Source: Lantana camara
Lineage: Eukaryota > Streptophyta > Magnoliopsida > Lamiales > Verbenaceae
Length of the DNA stretch: 64,000 nucleotides
Direction: 5' to 3'
NCBI GenBank assembly: GCA_037501455.1
Contig: CM074858.1
Location: 84,604,501-84,668,500 of the forward strand
The notes beneath the pieces were generated by a model, which did no database searches, was not told the DNA's origin, and saw only the letters and a list, made by a program, of their open reading frames with translations. Positions 37,594 through 49,598 of this stretch are shown one piece after another (within the stretch, counting starts at the first letter, position 1; each line of letters starts with the position of its first letter). The position numbers were made by a program, and so were the translations under genes.

Positions 37594-39436
37594 TGTTAGG
37601 AATGGTGCCCTAGAAAGCTGATTGTATATCCGCTTTGGACTTTTCCTTATTGTAATCACAGACAATCTTTGAGTAAAATAACGAATTGAGGCAACACTTC
37701 TTTATATGCTCTTGTTTGGTATGCGTTTACTTTAGCTGTGCATGTATGAGAACTCCCCCAATCCTGATGACTTTAGGACTCTACCATTTAGGTGAAATGG
37801 TTTATGAAACAAGCCCTATATCACATAAGTCATGATTAGTAAAATATTCCAAGCCGATGAGTCCTACAGACAGTGGGAGTGTCAACCTGACTCCTCTTGC
37901 TTGTGGGATCACGCCCTTAGGAAGGACCACCTTGTTTCATGGAGGTGCAAAGTGTATAGTTGATACGTGCGTGATACATGAGGGTGCTTACTTCCATAAG
38001 TAAGTTCACTGAGGTGCCCCGTGTGAGAAGATTCCTAAATGGGAAAGGAAGTTTCTATTTTAGGAAATGGAAACTTCCAGATCAGGAAATATCTCACGAG
38101 TCATTGATGTGATTAATTGATCCTTAGACTTGAGGTTCCATCTCACTTTATGAATTAACTCTGTAGTCTTAGGTATAAGCTTTAAAGGTTGTCGCCTTGG
38201 ACAACTGATTCAAGGCTTATGCTGGGGCTGCACAAGTGACTCGTGAAAGTGAATAAGAATCAAGAAAGGACCTACACTTGCATTTGCAAGGTGATCTCTT
38301 ATTGTGCAAGTCATTCATATGCCATATGGAGTACTTGGCCAAGGTAGTAGATCAAGACCGGATTATTAGGGTTCTGATTATTCCCTTACCCTAGATCTTG
38401 GTTAAGAGATAGTAAGTAGGAGGATTGTATCTCACATGAATCAATGACTTAAAGGTTCTGTCGAATCGAGACATTCCAATTCAGCTAGGGATTAAACACC
38501 TGTTGCTAGACTATGGTCGTTTAATCTGTGGAGTGATTAATTAATTAGGGTCATTGCTAATTGAATTGAGAACCTAGAGGGTCACACATAACAACTTGGT
38601 TACATGAGTTGAGGCTTTAAAATGATTAAACGAGTTAATCGAGCCAAAATTGAAGCACACGTGTGGGTCACATGCGTGACACATGTCCTATAAGGACACG
38701 TGTGCACCGTGCATGTATGTTTGTTTATGTATTAAATAATTAATGTGTTAATTATTTAATAGACTTTGGTTTAATTTTCAACTAAAATGAAAGTCTTATT
38801 TTGGAGAAATTAATCTATTTAATTAACTATTAATTAATTAATTAGATAAATAAGTTATTTATTTATTAATAAATAAAATATAATATTATCCAAAGGGAGT
38901 TTGGATATTTTTAGCTCCCTCAAAAGTTGATTTGAATTAGAATTCAAAGTCAATTTGGAATTAGTTGATGATCAAGTAATAAGAGAGAGAGGGACCAAAT
39001 CCTTAGTCCATGAGGACTAGGTTCGGCCGCCCCTCTCTATATTATATATAGGGGAGCTCGAGCTCCCCTTAGAGAGTGATTGACAATTCTTTTGGTTCAT
39101 GTGTTGAACACCATCCTTTCTCCAAGACAAAATAAACCCTAGGTTGAGCCTAACCATAACTAAAGAACTAGCATCCTTACTAGTTAGATTGTAATCAAGT
39201 TGGTGGACTATCTCTAGAGAGCTTCAAGTTAGAAGTTTTTAAAGATTCGAGCTTTACTAAGGAGAGGGGATCAAGCGGCGAGAAGAGCGTTCTTGGGTGG
39301 CTTGAAACGCTTCAAGAAAGATTACTGAAAAGTATGTTTCTTTACCTTACGAATTTGGATTCGTGATTGCGAGATTCGATCTTTTTGTTAGAAAATTTTA
39401 AAATTTCCACTGCTTTCAGATTTCGTTTTTCCAACA
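37594..39436 (+). repeat. Copia 3' LTR (1,843 bp)
   Basis: Begins TGTTAGGAATGG after the polypurine tract and ends TTTTTCCAACA. A diverged LTR of the same kind lies inverted next to it (43881 to 39437), which supports both ends. It contains a TATA-rich promoter region near 39038 and no coding frame. The 5' partner LTR is outside the window, so age cannot be estimated from LTR divergence. Confidence 0.88.
39038..39069 (+). promoter_or_regulatory. Copia LTR promoter: TATA box followed by 20-bp perfect palindrome
   Basis: A TATATTATATATA stretch (about 39038-39050) is followed directly by AGGGGAGCTCGAGCTCCCCT (39050-39069), a perfect palindrome. Transcription would be expected to start some 25-35 bp after the TATA box, so the palindrome lies at or just upstream of the RNA 5' end. 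Confidence 0.55.
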
Positions 39437-40678
39437 GAAGCAATGGAATTAAAAAAAAATTCTAAAAGGGATCGTGTTCTTGCAATGTTTGTTTCAAAAC
39501 AAAAGTGAGTTTCAAGTAACTTATGGCTAATTGAATTTTCTAGTGATGTTTGATCACGCCTATCAAAAACCCTTCAAGCAGATTGTCCTTCGAACGGTTC
39601 TTGATTAGAACCAAAAGTAGGTAATCCTCCAAAGCGTATCCACAGTAGTCCTAGACCACAATCAAGTTATTGAGAATGCTAGTTCTGTGAAATATTTTGT
39701 GAAAAACTTTTCTTTCGTTTTTTCTCAAAATAATTAACGCTTCAAGAACGTTGGTCTAACCCTAGAAAGAGCCCCACCCCTTATATTTATACTGTAGGGG
39801 TTCGAACTCCATGAGGCTTTCCTAAACCAAGTGGGTTTTGATTTCTTGATCAATAATTAACTAATTAATTAATATCTTTTATTTAAAATAAGATCTTATC
39901 TTATTATCCAAGTCATCTCAAGAAATCTCTTTTCTACTTTAGGAGTTTGACTATTCAACTTTATCTAATATAAAAATAAATATCAATTTCAATAAATAAT
40001 TTAATTTATAAGTAAATATTTATTGGGTCAATTATTTTGAGTTTGGACTTAACAATTAATTCATAATTAATTAAAAGCCCAAAAATTACTTAAACAATTT
40101 AATTATCAAAGTTTTCCACACGTGTGGCTAGAGCCACACGTGACAGTCATGTGTTTCACACGTGAGATGGGGCCTACACACGCGTGGCCCCATTTGATCA
40201 ACATTTTGATCATTTCGTTAATCCGATTAACTTCCTACCAAAACCCTCGTGACCTGATATTTTTGTGTAACCCTTTAGGTTCATTATTCGTTTAGAAGTG
40301 ACATTAATTAATTAATTCTCATATTTAATTAATTAGTTCACAAATCACACTACCGTAATCTAGCAATGGGTATGTGACGTCTAGCCGAATAAGGAAATGA
40401 ATCGAAGAACCTTTCAGTCAATGACAATCAAAGAAATACGATCCTCCTACAACACCATCTCTTAATTAAGATTTTAAAGCATGTGAATAAACTTAGAGCC
40501 TTGTTATTCTTGATCTTTAAAGTTAAGTTTATTTCATATCCATTTGGACCTCAATTCAAGAAAACCCTATTTTCTTGATGTCTTGATCTTTTATCAGCCT
40601 TGGTCAAGGGTTTGATATTTGATGGACTACGAACAACTTAATCAGTACGAGATCATTCTTATTCTTAAAAAGTGTAGA

Positions 40679-43232
40679 TGTGACGCCCGAGCATGGGTCC
40701 TCACATCCTCCGCACTAAGACCAAACTCATATACGAATATAGTCCGCATACAAGCCCAATCCTAGCGAACGGAGACACGACGCTGACCCTGGCTAGGCGG
40801 GACTAACCCTGTACCAACAAATCAGAAATCCAGCAGAAGCATAATCCAGAATTTAAACAAGAGTTGTTGAAGCTTGAATACATCAGGTCAACAAAAGGTA
40901 CATAATCCACCAAGTCTTATATAATCAAGCCACAAGGTATAAATATTTGGCCCACACAACCTCAAGTAAAATACTAGGAAAAAGTAGATAAAAGTAAGTT
41001 TGTGTGTGGTGTAGAACGTGAGGTGTGACACAAGCTAGACACAAAATTACACTAGGAAATGTAATTTCCCCGCCTAGCTATGCCAAGAAGTACCTAAAGG
41101 ACAAAGAAGGGAGGGGTCAGCCTCTGCAAGACTGATGAATAATATAAATAACATATAGAAAATAGTAAAATTCATGCAGACCATAATTCCATACAAGGTT
41201 TTCAAAGAACAGGTGAAAACACGAGATATCAATGTATGAAATTACAACTATCAAAATTCATTTCCGGAAAGTGATCAGTGGCTCGGCGAGTGAGCATTCT
41301 CCAACCTTCTTTTGGTGTACAGGTTAAGTTATTAGCGTTCATGCAATAATTAAGTTTCACTTGTTATAGGATCAGTCTCCGGTGCACAAGTACTCCTTTT
41401 TCCTCCGGGTTGGTGGTTCGGGTGGCAAGCCCTTACCACCCAGGGCAGGACGATCAACGGGTAAATGAATCCCCTTAATCCGGAGCCCCTTCTATTCACC
41501 AAACCTCTTGGTGAATGTCCGGGAAGTCCGAACATGTGGGACCTATGCAAGGAGATGGCCGTCATCCCATGGTTTCCCGGTTCTCTCAATATACAGGCCC
41601 CTGGGCCCCAGGAAGTGTAAAATTCTCGCCAAAACAGGACAGAATCAGGTCTTGGTTTTCTTTTAAAACTTTTTATCTTTTGAAATCCAAGTATACGTAT
41701 AATATAGGTTTTGGCCAAACCTTCACATAAAAGGGTTGTAGGGTTGATATTATATAACCTATCAATTCTTCACCTGAACCAAAATAAAAGAAGGAAAAGA
41801 ACTCCCCAAACCCTACTCGACAGGCTCGATGTCCTCTTGAGAACCCTCTGGACATGAAAAACAGGACACGAGTGAGACTCGACTCAATATGAACCAAGTA
41901 TGATGCACGACAATAATAAGAATGTGCATGACATGATTATGAGGTCAAGGCATAATATGAACAAGATCATGTACGCATGAAGGGATCATAAAGATAATAA
42001 TTTCCAAGAAATCCATTCAAGAACATAATACATATTTCAATATGATTGCAGTGCATAAACGTCATAATCGAGGTAACAGGAGTACATGCGAAACAATTAG
42101 AGAAAGTACAAAACATACATAAGCAAAAAAGGGTAAGACACGGGCGTGTCTCACCTCACGGCCAAACTGAGACACGCCTGTGACTCAGTACAGGCGCGAC
42201 GAGGAAGAGTGACACGGGCATGTTACCCACTCATTGAAAAGGGTAACACGAGCATGTCACGATGCAGGAGTGCGCAGAAACAGGGGAAAAATAGGGCAGC
42301 TCTCGGGAATGGCTTCCAAGCCATTCCCACACCAAACCAAGTCACCCAAAACACTCCAAAAATAGCATATAACATGCATAAGGTTCATATACATCAATTA
42401 AGCATCAAGATATACACTTAAACATACTTGGATCATAAAATACTCAATAAAAAAACCCTAATTTATTCCATGGTCATAAATGCTCCAAGTTTCATGCAAG
42501 ACATGATGTAAAAGCATGAAATTAACTCAAGATCATCCCATATACTTCATAATATGTCGAGGACTCCATAGAAATTAAAAGCCCTAACATATATTCACAT
42601 TCAACAAATATATACACATGTTACCTTACCTTGAAAGGAAGAGGAATTAAAGGGGAATAAAGAGGATAGAGTCTTGAGCTTGATTCTTGAAGAAAATGGT
42701 TGAAAAATCTTGGCTCTTCTTGTCTTGCTTGGACCGAGATTGAAGGGAGAAAGATAGGGAGAGTTCTTGCTTGTTTCTTGGTTAAAGAATGAAGAACAAA
42801 GTGTATGTATATGTGTATATATGATATATCGATCAAAGAAGGGGAAGAAAAGGGAAAAATTGCAACTTGGTCCTTATGAAATTTAAATGAATGCAATCAA
42901 GTATACAATTTATGGAAGTTACAATTAGGTCCTTAACAAGTATTCAATTAAGCCCAAGAATTATATCAAGTTTCAATTAAGGACAAATGAACGTAAATTC
43001 TTACAATTACAAAATTATTAAACACTTAGGCATGCTAGGAAAAATTAAATACACAATTCAAGTAGAAAATTTCACGAAGGAAAGGAATTAGAAATCATAA
43101 AGTCACAAAGATTCAAATTAAATGAATTAAATCATGCAAACAAACCAATGAAAAGGAGTTAAATAAACCTAAATTTCAAAACTCTCACGCGTGGTGTGCG
43201 TACCTGTACGATCAAGAAATCGGGGTGTCACA
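40679..43232 (-). mobile_element. Solo gypsy-type LTR (2,554 bp) inside the copia LTR
   Basis: Bounded by TGTGACGCCC and GGGGTGTCACA, flanked by GTAGA (40674-40678) and GTAGG (43233-43237), a 5-bp duplication with one mismatch. No primer site or internal region adjoins either end, so it is a solo LTR left by LTR-LTR recombination. It has the same architecture as the array LTRs: CCTCCGGGT hairpin near 41403, stem-loop near 41117, a GACACGGGCGTGTC-type cluster at 42137-42270, and splice-like sites bounding 41094-42629. Confidence 0.85.
41094..42629 (-). other. Possible leader intron in the solo LTR
   Basis: Minus strand: TTTCAAG|GTAAGG donor-like site (exon ends 42630) and TTTGTCCTTTAG|GTAC acceptor-like site (intron ends 41094), 1,536 bp apart. 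The positions correspond to those in the array LTRs. Confidence 0.4.
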
Positions 43233-43881
43233 GTAGGTCTTGTATAATCCCAACATGGACCGGAATTCAGCTGTCTAAAGTCGACATTCTTTTAGTTCAT
43301 ATCAAAGATTAAAGAGTTAGCTCATATGAGACATTATAGAATCTTAAGTCAAAGGATTATTAATCACGTCATTGACTTGTGAGACATTTCCTAATTTGGA
43401 GGTTTTTGGAAACATCCTTTCCCATTTAGGAATGTTCTCATGAGGACATCTTAGTGATATAATTCTTGTAACAATCACCCATATGTATTACAAATGCATC
43501 ATCATATGTACTTCTCACCCAATGAAATGGGGTGATCTTTCTCAAGGATGTAATCACATAAGCAAGTCTCAATGGAGTCAAGGTCGACACTCCTACTGTC
43601 TATCGGACTCATCGACTTGGAGAAGTTTCTAATCCTCGCCGATGGAGTTAAGAACTTATTTCATGTTTCGTTCTCAAAATGAAAAAGTTCTTAACGGCCT
43701 CATCAGATTTAGGGGAGCTCAAAACATGCATAACACAGTCAAACCAAAACAGCTATAAAATAACACACAAAGTAGTGTTGCATATGAACAAAATCATTTC
43801 GTTTATTATTCAAGGACTGTTTGTGATTTTACAAGGAAATAGTAAAACAAAATTACTGCCTTAGGGGAACTATTCCTAACA

Positions 43882-43956
43882 GTATCAACCATCATTCGCA
43901 ACACCATAACATAAAGGCATAGTAGCTAAGAATCAACTAACTAAAGCATGGACAAG
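43882..43956. other. Unassigned flanking DNA
   Basis: Short AT-rich stretch between the copia LTR terminus and the SINE. I see nothing specific in it. Confidence 0.5.
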
Positions 43957-44085
43957 GATATGTAGGCATTTGCTAACAAGGGTTGGTTCAAGTGCTTAAT
44001 AGGTTCATTCTGCAGGGCAAGGTCTCAGGTTCGAATCCCACTTGATTATATGTGAGTTAAAAAAAAAAAAGATATGTAGGCATTT
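43957..44085 (+). mobile_element. tRNA-derived SINE with 15-bp target duplication
   Basis: A body of about 99 bp (43972-44070) contains a perfect pol III B box, GGTTCGAATCC (44028-44038), and an A-box-like region (GGTTCAAGTGC) about 35-45 bp upstream. It ends in a run of 12 A (44059-44070). GATATGTAGGCATTT occurs at 43957-43971 and again at 44071-44085, a perfect 15-bp duplication typical of LINE-mediated insertion. It is shorter than many plant SINEs. The family is not identified. Confidence 0.88.
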
Positions 44086-44328
44086 AAGATAGCATGTTCA
44101 ATTCATAGTGACAAAAGATCCCAAAAGTTATGACTTCTCGGAATACAACCAACTACAAGAAAAAAAATTAAAGCGTTTAAAAAACCATCTTAAAAGAAAA
44201 TATTCAAAGTTATCAAAAACAATATCATCATAAAGCCATTATGAGATTGGGGGGTCACGTTATCATTGCAGTGGCAGATGAGGGGCACGTACTATGTACC
44301 AATGGCTCATCATCACTTGGAGGTCTAA
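44086..44328. other. Unassigned AT-rich spacer with possible tail of a coding remnant
   Basis: Poly-A/T tracts and no clear motif. The right half may be the 3' end of the decayed minus-strand frame described next. Confidence 0.4.
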
Positions 44329-45186
44329 CTATAGTTCATTCACACATGAGTAAAGCGTAAATCTCATTATATTTGTCCTTTTTCTCTTCTTCCTCCCCCT
44401 CATCATCATCGGAGTTTGGAATCGCAGGGTTTTGGGCAAGCATCTCCTTAGGGAGTTCTTCTTTAGTGAGGATTCCTTTCTAGTAGCAGAATTCCCTCCA
44501 TGCCCTCTCTTTTCTAGACTACCGTATGACATACTTTTGCATGGGCTCCCAGTATTTGACTTAGCCTATATTCTCGAAGGTTTCCGATTCTAGCCAGCAT
44601 TTCAAGTCAACTGGCCCTTCATTCTCATCGCCCTCAAGGCTAAAGTAATGTGCGAAGCTCAATGCTATCCCTCCATAGGTAACCAACAAAGTCGGTTTGT
44701 CTTCTAATTCTTTCATTCTCCCCATGATTAAGATTGTGGGACAAACTAGTGTTCCTTGTTTCATACAACTCAGCACCATATCTCCTGTTTATTTACTTTA
44801 TTGTGGCTTTCCTTCCTTGTAAAGATCATGCAGAAAAAGTACTTATGCATAATCTGTAAGACAATGTCCAAAATATCACCGCAATTGGCTTTTTTGATGC
44901 CAAAAGGAAGTGAGCTCCACTTGATCAAGAGGGATTGCCAAGACTCATCACGGGTTTCTTGAGTCCATGATGCCAAAACTTTTGTTTCCCCATTTGTTGG
45001 AAAGCCTAGAATTTGGCAGATTAGAGCAGCTGTTAGAGTGCGCCACACACCACCTAATTGGAAGGTAACCTTATTTTTCTCCTACTTTTAAGTAGTAAAG
45101 AATTCATTGACAATACCTTGAAAGGTGGTTCTCTTCTTATCATAGAATTGCTTCCATCCAATATTCGTGATACACTGTCTGACAAC
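44329..45186 (-). pseudogene. Decayed plant transposon-type ORF
   Basis: On the minus strand, conceptual translation from about 45186 gives a GW..F....F..IVNEFF segment, then V.FQLGGVWR.L..A.IC.ILGFP. This is a spacing I associate with the 'putative plant transposon protein' domain found in plant retroelement ORFs. Two in-frame stops lie near 45085-45095 and a frameshift near 44775. The frame continues as MKELEDKP...SFAHYF and an acidic tail (SDDDEGEEEK type) with further stops. It looks like an old transposable-element gene rather than a host gene. The family call is from memory of the motif pattern and uncertain. Confidence 0.42.
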
Positions 45187-45212
45187 ACCCTCGTGTCTCA
45201 TAATATAGTATC

Positions 45213-45217
45213 ATAGA
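45213..45217. repeat. Candidate left target duplication (ATAGA), unmatched
   Basis: The five bases before the TGTGACACCC terminus. No matching copy is found at the right end of this LTR remnant near 49642, so the right boundary is either rearranged or truncated. Confidence 0.25.
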
Positions 45218-45687
45218 TGTGACACCCTAAACGGAGCGCCCCACATCCCCCGCCCTATGAACCCTGTCCACACATGAAATGGAAAGTCCATACATAAACC
45301 AAACTCACAGCGAATGGAGACAGAAATAAAAAAATTGTAGCACCCGGAACACCGAGATGCCACACCCCCGCACTATAGCTCAGTTCACATACGAAATGGA
45401 TAATCCGTATATGAACTAAGACTATAGCGAACGGGTGACAAAAGAAAATAAACTACTAGCTAGGCGGGAATAACCCTCAAATATACACCAACGTGCATAA
45501 GCCATAAAATAGAAACACACTATTCATGCATCTCATTATCATCAAGTTTACTTACATCATATACATATGTACCAAATCTCAAAATGAAGCAAGAACAATA
45601 CATATGCCAATATGAAATTGGAATGCTAGACTCAAGATAAAAGATATGACTAGACTCACTTCCCGCCTAGCACGCACCCTGCAAGAC

Positions 45688-46305
45688 CTGAAAAGTGAGG
45701 TGTCAGTCTACAAAAGACTGAGTTAGGGGCTATAAATAAATATTAGCGTACGTATCAAGCAAGTTATAGCCTCGGGTAAGGTTTTATAAAAGGAACAATA
45801 TAAGTTTAAGAATAGGATTAGTTCTCGCCCGAGATAACAACTAAATTAATTTAACATTTCAATCATTATCAATTCAATCAGTGGCCCGGCGAGTGAGGGC
45901 AATTCTCCAACCTTTACACCAACAGTGAACAATCAATATTTAGGTTTCAATTCAATGGTTATCATGAAAGTTGTTACAGTGCACAATTAGCAGTTTCATG
46001 AACCCTTTTTCCTCCGGTTGATGGTGGGATTGCAAGGCCCCACCACCCAATAACATTGGGCATAGGGTTCATGAGTCCCTATACCTGGAACTCCTTCCTC
46101 CACTAATCTCATACTGGATTTAGTGTCATCCCAAGATTGGTGAGGATAGTGCAAGAGTTACCCGTCAGCCCTTGCTTTCCCAGTTGGCTCAATACACTAC
46201 CCTCGGGCCCAAAGTGAACATGCTTTACTCGCTAAAACAATCAATCAATCACGATAAGTTCAATTTCATGAAAACCATTTGCAATCACTTGAGGTTTTGA
46301 GAAAG

Positions 46306-46353
<48 letters not shown>

Positions 46354-46970
46354 TTTGGCCGAAAACATCATGTAGGGTTATAGGGTTCTGTATATCTAGA
46401 AATTAAACCTCAACTGTGCCAACAATTAACAAGGATACGGCTATAGAGCTTACTCCTTGTTAACGGAAAGATAATCTGTGCAACAAGGATAATTACACGT
46501 GAGACACGACTCGCATGAACCATTTAAGACGCACAACAAGTCATGATCAATATGCCATGCAATAACAATTAAGGAATGTCAAATAAGAGCATAGTTATCA
46601 ATAAACCAAGTATATAACTCATATAAGTCACATACAGGAGCCAAGGAAGTGAAAGGAATGCAATAAGAGAGGTTTTGGCAAAGTTGGGCAAAAGTTAACA
46701 GTTTTTGGAAATGCACAGGCTGTAGAAAAACTGGAATATCTTTATTTCTAGAGGTTGGAATTAAGTTTTTCTTAATGGATATGAAACTAGACACATAGAC
46801 CTTTCCGAGGATATATGGCTCGTATATTACTTAAAAATGAGGAGAAAATGGCGTACGCTCAAAGTTAGGTGATTGCAAATTTCCGGTAAAGTGGCGACAC
46901 CAAAAAGATACTACTTCAAACCCTACTTCATAACTAACTCAAGAGATTCATCACATACTCATATATATAC
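45688..46970 (-). other. Possible leader intron in the AAAAT solo LTR
   Basis: Minus strand: ATTTCAAG|GTATAT donor-like (exon ends 46971) and CACTTTTCAG|GTCT acceptor-like (intron ends 45688), 1,283 bp apart, at the same relative places as in the other LTRs. Confidence 0.38.
46306..46350. repeat. AT dinucleotide microsatellite
   Basis: An (AT)n run of about 45 bp with one C interruption at 46321, inside the solo LTR. Confidence 0.95.
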
Positions 46971-49571
46971 CTTGAAATGGAACATAAAAGGGATGAAATG
47001 ATGAGATGATGAAGATGCTCCAAAATATGCAATTTCCTCCTTGAATCTAGCTTGAAAAATGATAAAATCCCTCCTTCCTTCTTTGGTGTTTGAAATCGTA
47101 AAGAGTGTGTGTGAGTGTGTGTAATCTTTGATGAATATGATGAATGAATGTAAGAGACGAATGATATTAGATATTTATCAAAGTCTTCCACATATATGCA
47201 TGAATCATCACTTTTTGCAATGAAGTCCTTGAAATATTTGAATGCATGCAAACAAGTTTCATTCCATGAAAAATGATCAAATAACTCCAATTCATTTCAT
47301 GCAATCAAGTCCACATTTTTAAGAAATGATCAAGTAAGGTCATATATGAACAATTAGTCACATTATCAATTAATTCATATACATCTCACATTAACAATAA
47401 TTTCATATAAGTTTATGAAAACATAATGCACATAATGTAATGAAAATTATAATTTAGCACACAATGATTGAATGGAAAAACCGAGGCGTTACAAAAATCC
47501 TGAGTTAGGCGGGACTAGACCCTGTACCAACAGATCAGCAGGGACAAGAATGCGGAAGCAATGCAATCATTCATTCAATATCAATGAAGTAGTTGCAATT
47601 TAGGCATGAAAGTAAATACGGGTTCAACTAATTCCAAGAACTTGTCCTAACCTGTCCCAAAACCACACAAGGAAATAACATATAACCGAGTTCAACTAGG
47701 GCCCTAGAATCCTGTCCTGAGTTCAGTAAAGCAAGATAAAGATACGATGTGGCCTACAAGGCCCGAATACAATGCAGGAAAGGAACATGTGGTACAATGC
47801 AGTGTACAGGACCAAGACTCGAAAAAAGACCATGACAGACTCTCACCTAACAACCACTGGACCTGTAAGACAACCACTAAAAACAAAGAGAGGGAGGGGT
47901 CAACCAACTGACTGATTGAAGGGGGTTACACACGCATATATTTATAGATAGGCAATCAGGCAGGCGTAATTCCACTGTACATTATTTGTTATTAAAACAA
48001 GAGATAGGAATCGGGAATAAATCAATATATACGGGTGGAATTACGTTCACATAGGCAGGTAGGTAAACAGGATATATAATGCATGTGTCGATATCCGTAC
48101 GCCCTCTGTTGATGCCCATTTTATCTTAACGATCCACGGGACCGGGTGTTGAATAGAGACTGGGGTATGCCAGAGGTTACATATATCTATGTGTTACATT
48201 TTCGGGGACCCCGTGAGAACGGGTATTTATTCCATCCTGGACTCCACTTTACACTTATTACATGATAGGAACAGGGCAGGTAGACAGTCAAGCAAGCAAG
48301 AACAGGAGTTTATTATAACTAATAGCTGGAAAACATGTATAATTTAACCTCCACACGCCGTTGATGGTCCAGGTAGCTAGCCCTCGCCATCCAGGACAAG
48401 CTGATCTGGCGGGGTTCATTACTCCCCCAAATCGAAATCCCATCTTCTACCAAACCTCCTGGCAAATATCTGGGCTACTCCAATAAGGTGGGACTTGTGT
48501 AAGAGGACACCGTCGACCCGATACCTCCCCGGATCACTCATTACAGAAGCCCCTGGGCCCAAGAACAGGTACAGGATCCACACCGGCTAGCCCAGCGCTA
48601 GGAGAGTCGGGGGCAATCATGATCTCGCAAAACAGGCTCAGGGTTAACTCTACACAATTCATAAACGTTTTCGGTATGTACCCAATATACAAAATATGGC
48701 AAGTTTAATATGAAAAACATTTGGCTTATTTTATATCATGCAAGGTTATAGGTCTTTTATACAAGAAAACCCCCACCTCCATGTGCAACAAAGACCAAGA
48801 GGAAGAGCACGAGTCTAGAATGTCTCCACCAAGGAGATCACTATACAAGAAAGAAGACACGGTGTACTTGTGAGACACGACTCAAAATGGAACCAAGTAG
48901 GATGCATGACAATGTTCATGAAGTGGTGTAACGTGTCATGGAATGATTCGATATGCAATGAACTCAAGGAGGTCACTTATTCATGCCATTTAATCATACG
49001 AACTCATTTTATGCATATCACGAAGTCAAACAATCAAGTTTAAGCAAGTAAGGATAAACGAGTGTCAAATAATAACATAATTATCAATTAAGAAAATATA
49101 CAATTCATATAAACCACATACGGGAGTCAAGGAAGTGAAAGGAACACAAGAAGAGCGGTTTTGGCAAAGTTTAGCAAAAGCTGATAGTTTTGGAAATACG
49201 CAAGCTGTAGAAAAATGGGAATATCATAAGTTACAGAAATGGGAATGGAGTTTTGTTTGTTGACTATGAAAGTAGACAAATAGAACTTTTCAATGATATA
49301 TAGATCGATTTGTGGTTCAAAAAGAGGTGAAAATGGCATAGGCCCGAAATTGGATGAATGCAGATTATCGATGAAGTGGCGACACCAAAATGGACTGATT
49401 ATATCTCACAAACCAAATAAGATAATGAGGTGATTCCAATATGAGGATGTTCTAGACTTTAAGAGATTTAAGTGGTTAAAAATTCGGGTCAATCGGAGCT
49501 CATTTGAATAGGTAACGGAGAATGAAACCGGGATGAAAAAGGAATAAAAGGACAAAACGGTAGGCCAGTCA

Positions 49572-49598
49572 GGGGGCGGGGGGGGGGGGGGGGGGGGG
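49572..49598. repeat. G homopolymer run
   Basis: GGGGGC followed by 21 consecutive G (49578-49598) in AT-rich surroundings, near the decayed right end of the minus-strand LTR. Its length is probably unreliable because such runs are hard to sequence. Confidence 0.9.

Larger units (their letters stand above)
39437..43881 (-). repeat. Minus-strand copia LTR, split by a solo gypsy LTR
   Basis: Read on the minus strand it begins TGTTAGGAATAGTTCCCC at 43881 and follows the plus-strand copia LTR in order: the spurred ATGAGTCC...GACAGT block, the CCTAAATGGGAAAGGA block, then the terminal AATGG/CGATC block. It is interrupted at 40679-43232. About 18 terminal bases expected at its 3' end are missing where it meets 39436. 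No polypurine tract lies outside 43881, so it is a 5' or solo LTR. A TATA-like TATATTTATAC at 39782-39792 (minus) may be its promoter. Confidence 0.75.
45336..47493 (-). mobile_element. Solo gypsy-type LTR (2,158 bp) with AAAAT duplication
   Basis: Bounded by TGTAGCACCC and GAGGCGTTACA, with perfect 5-bp duplications AAAAT at 45331-45335 and 47494-47498. It has the same terminal type as the array LTRs but a shorter and different body. It contains the CAGTCT/AGACTG stem (45704-45720), a hairpin-forming GGTGGGATTG...CCCCACCACC stretch near 46022, splice-like sites bounding 45688-46970 and an AT microsatellite. There is no internal region, so it is a solo LTR. Confidence 0.9.

Noticed and set aside
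41515..41730. Overlapping 71- and 122-codon frames in the solo LTR
   Set aside because: They run over the hairpin region of an LTR on both strands and match no protein; coding by chance in GC-richer DNA.
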